DNA of 55,597 bases from an uncultured Collinsella sp. GTDB lineage: Bacteria > Actinomycetota > Coriobacteriia > Coriobacteriales > Coriobacteriaceae. The stretch spans positions 1-55,597 of the forward strand of contig CATYVQ010000016.1 in NCBI GenBank assembly GCA_958413895.1, in the 5' to 3' direction. The notes beneath the pieces are model-generated. The model was not told where the DNA came from, did not search any database, and saw nothing but the letters and a program-made list of their open reading frames with translations. A program made the position numbers and the translations under genes. This document shows positions 15,208 to 22,468 of this stretch, piece by piece. The first letter of the stretch is position 1, and each line of letters opens with the position of its first letter.

Positions 15208-17469
15208 ATGATGGGATCAAACGTGAGCGATACAAAGCTAAAGCCAACGGCTAAAAAGCCCGCAACCCGCAAAACGGCTCCGCACGCACCGGAGCTCTCC
15301 AAGGACGATGTCTACCTGTTTGGCATTGGAATGTGGGAGCGCAGCTGGGAAAAGATGGGAGCTCATCCCGACACGCAGAACCGTACGCGCGGCTGGCGCT
15401 TTTGCGTTTGGGCGCCCGACGTAAAGAGTGTCCATGTCATTGGCGAATTTAACGACTGGGATGAAGAAGCCAACCCGCTGGTGCCCGTGCATACGAGCGC
15501 TATTTGGGAAGGCTTTATTCCTGGCGCCGAGCAGGGCCAGCTCTATAAATATCTCATCGAGACCAACGAGGGCGAGAAGCTCTACAAAGCCGATCCGTAT
15601 GCCTTTAAGGCCGAGTGCCCTCCGGGTACCGCCAGCGTACTGTGGACCCTCGATGGCTACCAGTGGAACGACGCCACGTGGCTCAAGCGCCGCGCCGCCC
15701 ACAACCACATGTCGCAGCCGCTCAACATCTACGAGGTGCATATTGGCTCGTGGAAGCGCCACGGCGACGCGCCGCAGGGCGAGCCCGACGAGTACGGTAA
15801 CTACCCCGGCCCCATGGATCCCTTCCCCGCGCAGCGCGGCGAGTTCTACACCTATGACGACCTGTCGGTGGAGCTCGTGGACTACGTGCGCGACATGGGC
15901 TACACGCATATCGAGGTCATGCCGCTTATGGAGCATCCCTTCGATGGCTCCTGGGGTTATCAGACGACCGGCTATTATGCCGCCACGTCGCGCTACGGCA
16001 ACCCGCAGCAGCTCATGCACTTTATAGATGCGTGCCACGAGGCAGGCATCGGCGTGATCATGGACTGGGTGCCCGGCGGTTTTTGCGCCGACTCCCACGG
16101 CCTTGCCACCTTTAACGGCCACATGCTGTTTGAGCACGAGATTCACCCCAACTGGGGCACGCACAAGTTTGATTTCGCTCGCGGCGAGGTCCGCTCCTTC
16201 CTGGTCTCCAACGTGCTGTATTGGCTCGAGAACTTCCACGTGGACGGTATTCGCATGGACGGCGTGTCCAGCATGCTGTACCTCAACTTTGGCATTGACG
16301 ATCCGGGCCAAAAGAAGTTCAACAAATACGGTACCGAAGAGGACCTGGACGCCAGCGCGTTTATCCGCCAGGTCAACTGCGCCGTGGAGGCGCACTACCC
16401 CGACGTGATGATGATGGCCGAGGAGTCCACCGCGTGGCCGCTCGTGACCTACCCGCCGCAGGACGGTGGCCTGGGCTTCCACTACAAGTGGGACATGGGC
16501 TGGATGAACGACACCCTGCACTACATGCAGACTGATTTTCCGTGGCGCCCCGGTAATCACGGCCTGCTCACGTTCTCCATCATGTACGCCTTTACCGAGA
16601 ACTTCATCTGCCCGCTGAGCCACGACGAGGTCGTGCACGGCAAGTGCTCGCTGATCGGCCGCATGCCGGGCGACTGGTGGCGCCAGTTTGCCGGCCTACG
16701 CACGCTGGCTTTCTACCAAATGACGCACCCTGGTGCCAAGCTCAACTTTATGGGCAACGAGATCGGCCAGTTTATTGAGTGGCGCTACTACGAGTCCATT
16801 CAGTGGTTCCTGACCGAAGAGTACGAGACCCACCGTCATCATCAGGCGTTTATCAAGGCGCTCAACCACCTGTACACCGCCGAGCCCGCCCTGTACGAGC
16901 GCGGCTACACCGACGACGGCTTTACCTGGATTGACGCGGACAACTCTAAACAGTCCATCGTGAGCTTTGTGCGCCAGGGCGAGGACGTCGATGACGACCT
17001 GGTGATTCTAATCAACTTTGACCCGGCGAGCTACGAGAGCTTCCGCGTGGGTGTGCCGCGCGAGGGTGACTGGGAGGTTATCTTCGATTCCGACCGTCCC
17101 GAGTTCGGTGGCAGCGGCTATGCCGGCGAGGAGCCTTACACCTGCTCGAGCGAGCCCTATCCCTGGAACGGGCAGATGGACTCCATCGAGATTAAGGTGC
17201 CCGGCCTGGCAGGCGTGGTGCTTAAGCGCCGCGGTCCCAGCAGCTATAAGCCGCCCGTGGTCGAGAAGCCCAAGAAGGCGACGCGCAAGCGCACGTCCTC
17301 GGTAAAGCCCAAGGCCGCGGCCGCTAAGAAGGCTCCGGCTAAGGCAAAGGCTGCCAAGCCCGCTGCCAAGGCTTCGGCCAAGTCCACCACGGCAAAGAAG
17401 GCAGCCACCAAAAAGGCTGCTCCCAAGGCAAAGGCAGCTGCTGTTAAGGCTCCTGCCAAGAAAGCGTAA
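15208..17469 (+). CDS. glgB: 1,4-alpha-glucan branching enzyme with H1-like tail
   Basis: About 753 aa. After a Lys-rich start comes a CBM48 domain (WRFCVWAPDVKSVHVIGEFN, DWDEEANPLVP), then GH13 with MEHPFDGSWGYQTTGYYA, the nucleophile Asp in VDGIRMDGVSSML, the Glu in MMMAEESTAWPLV and the third Asp in CPLSHDEVVHGK. These make alpha-1,6 branches in glycogen. The enzyme is complete by about residue 685; the last 67 residues are almost only Lys, Ala, Pro, Thr, Ser and Arg in repeated AAKKA/PAKAKA units, like a histone H1 tail. The start is uncertain: ATG 15208 has no clear Shine-Dalgarno sequence, whereas GTG 15223 follows GGGA by 6 bases. First gene of the glycogen cluster. Confidence 0.93.
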   Translation: MMGSNVSDTKLKPTAKKPATRKTAPHAPELSKDDVYLFGIGMWERSWEKMGAHPDTQNRTRGWRFCVWAPDVKSVHVIGEFNDWDEEANPLVPVHTSAIWEGFIPGAEQGQLYKYLIETNEGEKLYKADPYAFKAECPPGTASVLWTLDGYQWNDATWLKRRAAHNHMSQPLNIYEVHIGSWKRHGDAPQGEPDEYGNYPGPMDPFPAQRGEFYTYDDLSVELVDYVRDMGYTHIEVMPLMEHPFDGSWGYQTTGYYAATSRYGNPQQLMHFIDACHEAGIGVIMDWVPGGFCADSHGLATFNGHMLFEHEIHPNWGTHKFDFARGEVRSFLVSNVLYWLENFHVDGIRMDGVSSMLYLNFGIDDPGQKKFNKYGTEEDLDASAFIRQVNCAVEAHYPDVMMMAEESTAWPLVTYPPQDGGLGFHYKWDMGWMNDTLHYMQTDFPWRPGNHGLLTFSIMYAFTENFICPLSHDEVVHGKCSLIGRMPGDWWRQFAGLRTLAFYQMTHPGAKLNFMGNEIGQFIEWRYYESIQWFLTEEYETHRHHQAFIKALNHLYTAEPALYERGYTDDGFTWIDADNSKQSIVSFVRQGEDVDDDLVILINFDPASYESFRVGVPREGDWEVIFDSDRPEFGGSGYAGEEPYTCSSEPYPWNGQMDSIEIKVPGLAGVVLKRRGPSSYKPPVVEKPKKATRKRTSSVKPKAAAAKKAPAKAKAAKPAAKASAKSTTAKKAATKKAAPKAKAAAVKAPAKKA

Positions 17470-17527
17470 CAAAGGCGTTACAGCTGTAATTACCCGCCCC
17501 GCGGGGGCGTAGGATACATGTCATAAC

Positions 17528-17561
17528 CGTTCCGGGAGAAACATCCCCGGGGGAAGGAACG
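17528..17561 (+). promoter_or_regulatory. Hairpin that could mask the glgP ribosome-binding site
   Basis: CGTTCC at 17528-17533 is complementary to GGAACG at 17556-17561, which contains part of the GGAAGGAAC Shine-Dalgarno sequence immediately before the ATG at 17563. Inner GGG/CCC can extend the stem. A preceding GCCCC/GGGGC hairpin lies at 17502-17511. The pairing is visible; translational control is a guess. Confidence 0.3.
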
Positions 17562-17562
17562 T

Positions 17563-19989
17563 ATGAATAAGATCTTCGACAACAAGCAGGAGTTTACCGA
17601 GCTCTATCGCGATGCCGTCATGAGCATCAGTGGTAAGAGCGTCGAGGCCGCCAGCGACCTCGACCGCTTTAACGCCCTGGCCAAGCTCGTGGCCGAGAAG
17701 GCACGCACCGTTGCCACCACCAGCGACGCCCGCGTGGCCGCCGAGGGCAAGAAGCGCGTGTACTACTTCTCGATCGAGTTTTTGATCGGCCGCCTGCTCG
17801 ACAACTACCTGCTCAACTTTGGCGTGCGTGACATGGTCGCCGAGGCGCTCGACGACATGGGCTTTGACCTGTCCGTAATCGAGAACCAGGAGCCCGATCC
17901 GGCGCTGGGCAACGGTGGCCTGGGCCGCCTGGCCGCGTGCTTCCTGGATTCCATGGCAGCCGAGGGCATCGCCGGCTATGGCAACGGCATGCGCTACCGC
18001 TACGGCCTGTTTAAGCAGGAGATCGTCAACGGCAGCCAGGTCGAGGCCACCGACGAGTGGCTCACCCACGGCTATCCCTGGGAGGTCCGCCGTCAGGACA
18101 AGGCCGTGACCATTAAGTTTGGTGGCCACGTCGAGGGCTTTGAGGAGAACGGCCGCACGTTCTACCGCACGGTGGACACGCAGGACATCCTGGCCGTCCC
18201 TTACGACATCCCCGTGGTGGGCTATGCCGGCGAGACCGTCAACAAGCTGCGCGTCTGGGCCGCCGAGCCGGTCGAGGAGCACTTTGACCTGGAGGCCTTC
18301 AACCGCGGCGACTATGCCCTGGCCGACGCCGAGCGCGCCGAGGCCGAGGCCATCAGCGCCATCCTCTACCCCAACGACGCCGGCGAGCACGGCCGTCTGC
18401 TGCGCCTGAAGCAAGAGTACCTGTTTGTCTCGGCCGGCATCTACAGCCTGCTCGACACCTTTGAGAAGGAACACGGTGCTAACTGGGAGCTGCTGCCGCA
18501 GTTTGTGGCCATCCATACCAACGACACGCACCCCGCCATGTGCGGCCCCGAGCTCATGCGCATCCTCATCGACGAGAAGAAGCTCGAGTGGGACGACGCC
18601 TGGAACATCGTGACGCAGGTCGTGAGCTACACCAACCACACTATCCTTCCCGAGGCTCTGGAGAAGTGGCCCATCGGCACGTTCTCCAAGCTCCTCCCCC
18701 GCGTGTACCAGATCATCGACGAGATCAGCCGTCGTTGGCACGAGTCGTTCGACACCACGCAGGAGGGTTGGCAGGAGCGCCTGCGCCAGACCGCCATTCT
18801 GTGGGACGGCGAGATCCGCATGGCCAACCTGTCTGTGATCTGCAGCCATAGCGTCAACGGCGTAGCCAAGATCCACTCCGACATCATCAAGAACATCGTG
18901 CTCAAGGACTTCTACGCCCTGACGCCCGAGAAGTTCAACAACAAGACCAACGGCATCTCACACCGTCGTTTCTTTGCCGAGGCCAACCCCACCTATGCCA
19001 AGCTCGTGACCGAGGCCATTGGCGATGGCTGGCTGAAGGACGCCTTTGAGCTGGAGAAGCTCAAGGAGTTCCAGAACGACGCCGAGTTCCTGAAGGCCGT
19101 GGGCGCCTCCAAGCGCGCCAACAAGGAGCGTTTGGCCGCCTACGTTAAGGCCGAGACCGGTCTGGTCATTGACCCCAACACCGTCTTCGATGTTCAGGTG
19201 AAGCGCTTCCATGCCTATAAGCGCCAGCTCATGAACATCATGAAGGTGATGGACATCTACAACCGTCGCATCGCGGATCCCAACTTCCACGTGACGCCGA
19301 CGACCTTCATCTTTAGCGGCAAGGCCGCCTCGAGCTACACCTTTGCCAAGGAGACCATCCGCCTCATTAACTCCGTGGCCGACGTCATCAACAACGACGC
19401 CCGCGTCAACGAGGTCATGAAGGTCTGTTTTATTCCCAACTTCCGCGTGAGCAACGCCCAGCTCATCTACCCCGCAGCCGAGATTTCGGAGCAGATCTCC
19501 ACCGCCGGCAAGGAGGCCTCGGGCACGTCCAACATGAAGCTCATGATGAACGGCGCCATTACGCTGGGCACCCTCGACGGCGCTAACATCGAGATCGCCG
19601 ACCTGGCCGGTCGCGAGAACGAGGCCATCTTTGGCCTGACCGCCCCCGAGGTCGAGCAGCTCTGGGCATCCAACAGCTACTTTGCGTGGGATACCCTTAA
19701 CGGCGACCGCGAGCGCCTGGGCCGCGTGATGGACGAACTCAAGGACAACACCTTTGCGGGTCTTTCGGGCAACTTCGAGAGCATCTACAACGAGCTCATG
19801 AACAACAACGACCCCGACCTGGTCATGGCAGACTTCCGCAGCTACGTGGATGCGTGGGAGAAGCTCACTGGCAGCTATGGCGACCAGGAGACCTGGAACC
19901 GCAAGGCCCTGCTCAACACCGCCTCGAGCGGCTGGTTCTCGAGCGACCGCACCATTCGCGAGTACCGCGACGAGATCTGGCACGCGTAA
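17563..19989 (+). CDS. glgP: Glycogen/maltodextrin phosphorylase
   Basis: The 808-aa protein has EPDPALGNGGLGRLAACFLD near residue 110, YGNGMRYRYGLFKQEI, HTNDTHPAMCGPELMRILID, and the PLP site KEASGTSNMKLMMNGAITLG with the Schiff-base Lys. This is the GT35 family at normal length, releasing glucose-1-phosphate from non-reducing ends of glycogen or maltodextrin. The ATG follows a strong GGAAGGAAC element. Lying between glgB and glgC, it puts breakdown and synthesis in one transcriptional unit. No tail like that of GlgB or GlgA is present. Confidence 0.96.
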   Translation: MNKIFDNKQEFTELYRDAVMSISGKSVEAASDLDRFNALAKLVAEKARTVATTSDARVAAEGKKRVYYFSIEFLIGRLLDNYLLNFGVRDMVAEALDDMGFDLSVIENQEPDPALGNGGLGRLAACFLDSMAAEGIAGYGNGMRYRYGLFKQEIVNGSQVEATDEWLTHGYPWEVRRQDKAVTIKFGGHVEGFEENGRTFYRTVDTQDILAVPYDIPVVGYAGETVNKLRVWAAEPVEEHFDLEAFNRGDYALADAERAEAEAISAILYPNDAGEHGRLLRLKQEYLFVSAGIYSLLDTFEKEHGANWELLPQFVAIHTNDTHPAMCGPELMRILIDEKKLEWDDAWNIVTQVVSYTNHTILPEALEKWPIGTFSKLLPRVYQIIDEISRRWHESFDTTQEGWQERLRQTAILWDGEIRMANLSVICSHSVNGVAKIHSDIIKNIVLKDFYALTPEKFNNKTNGISHRRFFAEANPTYAKLVTEAIGDGWLKDAFELEKLKEFQNDAEFLKAVGASKRANKERLAAYVKAETGLVIDPNTVFDVQVKRFHAYKRQLMNIMKVMDIYNRRIADPNFHVTPTTFIFSGKAASSYTFAKETIRLINSVADVINNDARVNEVMKVCFIPNFRVSNAQLIYPAAEISEQISTAGKEASGTSNMKLMMNGAITLGTLDGANIEIADLAGRENEAIFGLTAPEVEQLWASNSYFAWDTLNGDRERLGRVMDELKDNTFAGLSGNFESIYNELMNNNDPDLVMADFRSYVDAWEKLTGSYGDQETWNRKALLNTASSGWFSSDRTIREYRDEIWHA

Positions 19990-20097
19990 AGGTGCGCGAG
20001 CTCCCCTATGCCAGCACGGCATTACTCGACGGGCGTGACGTTGCGCCGCGCCCGTCGCTAATGGGTTTAGGAACATCGATGACAGAAGGAGAAATCG

Positions 20098-21246
20098 ATG
20101 AGTAAGAAAGAATGCATCGCGATGCTCCTCGCAGGAGGACAGGGCAGCCGATTGGGGGCACTCACCCAAAAGATCGCCAAGCCGGCGGTTAGCTTTGGTG
20201 GCAAGTTCCGCATTATCGACTTTTCGCTCTCCAACTGCTCCAACTCGGGCATCGACACGGTGGGCGTTCTGACGCAGTATCGCCCCTACCTGCTGCATGC
20301 CTACGTGGGCTCCGGCGAGGCGTGGGATCTGGACAGCCGCGACGGCGGCGTGTCGATCCTGCCGCCGTACGAGACACAGACCGGCGGCGCCTGGTATGCG
20401 GGCACGGCCGACGCCATTACGCAGAACCTCGACTACATCAAGGCCAACGATCCCAAGTACGTCCTGATTCTTTCGGGCGATCACCTGTATCGCATGGACT
20501 ACCGAAAGATGCTCAATACGCACATTGAGAACAACGCCGACCTCACGGTGAGCGTTATGCCCGTGCCGTGGGAAGAGGCCAGCCGCTTTGGCATCCTGAC
20601 CACCGATCACGAGGACGGCCGCATCACCAAGTTTACCGAGAAGCCCGATAAGCCCGATTCGAACCTCGCTTCCATGGGCATCTACATCTTCTCGGCCGAC
20701 GTGCTGATCGAGGCACTCGAGGAGGACGCTCTGGACCAGCGCTCGAGCCACGACTTTGGCAAGGACATCATCCCCAAGCTGCTCGGCGAGAACAAGCGCC
20801 TGTACAGCTACGAGTTCCACGGCTTTTGGAAGGACGTCGGCACCATCGCCAGCTTCCACGAGACCTCGATGGACCTGCTGGGCAACAACCCCGAGTTCGA
20901 TCTGTTCGACAAGCACTTCCCCATCATGTCCAACATCACCACGCGTCCGCCGCACTACATTGGTCCGGACGGCCGCCTGGACGACTGCCTGGTCTCCAAC
21001 GGCTGCAAGATCTACGGTACCGCTCGCCACTCGATCCTTTCGACCGATGTCATCATCGAGGAGCGCGCCGTGGTCGAGGACTCCGTGCTGCTGCCGGGTG
21101 CGCACGTTAAGAGCGGCGCACACATCTGCCGCGCTATTTTGGGCGAGAACTCCACGGTCGAAGAGGGCGTGAAGCTCGGCTCTGTCGATACCACCAAGGA
21201 TACGGCCGTCGTTGGAAATGACGTCGTTATCGGGAAGGGGGAATGA
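20098..21246 (+). CDS. glgC: Glucose-1-phosphate adenylyltransferase, catalytic subunit
   Basis: The 382-aa protein starts CIAMLLAGGQGSRLGALTQ, keeping the glycine-rich nucleotide loop and the catalytic Arg, followed by KPAVSFGGKFRIIDFSLSNC and GTADAITQNLDYI, and ends in a left-handed beta-helix with hexapeptide repeats. It makes ADP-glucose from ATP and glucose-1-phosphate, the committed step of glycogen synthesis. AAGGAGA lies 5 bases before the ATG. The stop is 4 bases from the glgD start, so the two products are probably made together as a GlgC-GlgD heteromer as in Firmicutes. Confidence 0.96.
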   Translation: MSKKECIAMLLAGGQGSRLGALTQKIAKPAVSFGGKFRIIDFSLSNCSNSGIDTVGVLTQYRPYLLHAYVGSGEAWDLDSRDGGVSILPPYETQTGGAWYAGTADAITQNLDYIKANDPKYVLILSGDHLYRMDYRKMLNTHIENNADLTVSVMPVPWEEASRFGILTTDHEDGRITKFTEKPDKPDSNLASMGIYIFSADVLIEALEEDALDQRSSHDFGKDIIPKLLGENKRLYSYEFHGFWKDVGTIASFHETSMDLLGNNPEFDLFDKHFPIMSNITTRPPHYIGPDGRLDDCLVSNGCKIYGTARHSILSTDVIIEERAVVEDSVLLPGAHVKSGAHICRAILGENSTVEEGVKLGSVDTTKDTAVVGNDVVIGKGE

Positions 21247-21250
21247 TCCG

Positions 21251-22378
21251 ATGATCAATCGCAAGGCCATCGGTTATATCACCGCTAACTACTCTTCGAC
21301 CTACGGCAGCGTGCTGCTCAAGGACCGCCCCATCGCGTCCGTCCCGTTTTTGGGCCGCTACCGCCTGATCGACTTCCCGCTGTCCAACATGATGAATGCC
21401 GGCATCAAGACCGTCGGCGTCGTCATGCCGGGCAACTACCGCTCGCTGATCGACCACGTGGGATCGGGCAAGGACTGGGGCCTGGACCGCAAGAAGGGTG
21501 GCCTGTTCATGGTGCCCGGCAACGCGTATGGCACCACCAAGGGCGGCATGCGCTTCCTGCTGCGCGACATCATCTCCAACAAGACGCTGTTCCAGCGCTC
21601 GGACAAGCCCTATGTTGTGATGATGGGCACCAACATCATCTTTAACATGGACCTCAACACCATCATCGACGCGCACGAGAACTCCGGTGCCCAGATGACC
21701 GTGGTGTACTGCAAGGCCACGCGCAACGTCGATGACGAGACCAAGCTGCAAATCAACGAGAACGGCCGCCTGACGGGCGTGAGCGCTGGCGTCGTCTACG
21801 GCGACAACGCCTCTATGGACTGCTGCATCGTCAACCGCGAGACGCTGCTCGAGATCATCGACCACTACCAGGCCGCCGACTATCTGGACCTGCTCGAGGC
21901 GCTCCAGGGCGACTTTGGCAACATCGACGTGTGCAGCTACGAGTACAAGGGCGAGGTCGTGGGCTTGTTTAGCGAGAAGTCGCTGTATCGCCGCAGCATG
22001 GACCTGCTCGACCAGACCGTGGCCGACCAGCTCTTCGACCCTGAGCGCCCGATCCTGACCAAGGCCCACGACGTGCCGCCTTCGCGCTACGCGACCGGCA
22101 GCCACGCGTGCAACTCGATCATCTCGGCCGGTTGCATCATCAAGGGCACCGTGCGCAACTCGATCCTGTCGCGCGGCGTCGTGGTCGAGGAAGGCGCATC
22201 GGTGACCAACTCGATCATCAACCAGAGCTGCATCATCAAGAGCGGCGCACGAGTCGAGAATGCCATTTTGGACAAGAACAACGTGGTTCCTACCAACACC
22301 GAGCTTCGCGGCACGCCCGAGAACATCCTGGTGCTGGGCAAGGCTCCGTTAACCTCCGACACCACCATCGTGCGTTAA
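21251..22378 (+). CDS. glgD: GlgD, non-catalytic adenylyltransferase paralogue
   Basis: The 375-aa protein resembles GlgC along its length (GRYRLIDFPLSNMMNAGI, then C-terminal hexapeptide repeats SIISAGCIIKGTVRNSILSR) but begins AIGYITANYSSTYGSVLLKD, so the glycine-rich GGxGxRL loop is missing. This is what defines GlgD, a regulatory partner that raises GlgC activity in Firmicutes. ATG 21251 is chosen because AAGGGGG lies 9 bases upstream; an open frame begins 13 codons earlier, inside glgC. Confidence 0.93.
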   Translation: MINRKAIGYITANYSSTYGSVLLKDRPIASVPFLGRYRLIDFPLSNMMNAGIKTVGVVMPGNYRSLIDHVGSGKDWGLDRKKGGLFMVPGNAYGTTKGGMRFLLRDIISNKTLFQRSDKPYVVMMGTNIIFNMDLNTIIDAHENSGAQMTVVYCKATRNVDDETKLQINENGRLTGVSAGVVYGDNASMDCCIVNRETLLEIIDHYQAADYLDLLEALQGDFGNIDVCSYEYKGEVVGLFSEKSLYRRSMDLLDQTVADQLFDPERPILTKAHDVPPSRYATGSHACNSIISAGCIIKGTVRNSILSRGVVVEEGASVTNSIINQSCIIKSGARVENAILDKNNVVPTNTELRGTPENILVLGKAPLTSDTTIVR

Positions 22379-22409
22379 CGTTGGCACCGCAACATCGCTC
22401 GTAACATGT

Positions 22410-22445
22410 AGAATAGCCGCCCGGTTCGCGCCTGGCGGCTATTCT
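22410..22445 (+). terminator. Perfect 12-bp hairpin between glgD and glgA
   Basis: AGAATAGCCGCC (22410-22421) and GGCGGCTATTCT (22434-22445) pair perfectly around a 12-base loop, 31 bases after the glgD stop. The following bases CGAATTAC are not a proper U-tract, so termination may be partial. It could attenuate glgA or protect the upstream mRNA 3' end. Confidence 0.5.
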
Positions 22446-22468
22446 CGAATTACAACATGGGAGACAAT

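Noticed and set aside
17521..21270. Long minus-strand open frames opposite glgP, glgC and glgD (up to 770 codons)
   Set aside because: Antisense shadows of GC-rich genes: Val/Leu/His/Gly-biased, no domains, no ribosome-binding sites.
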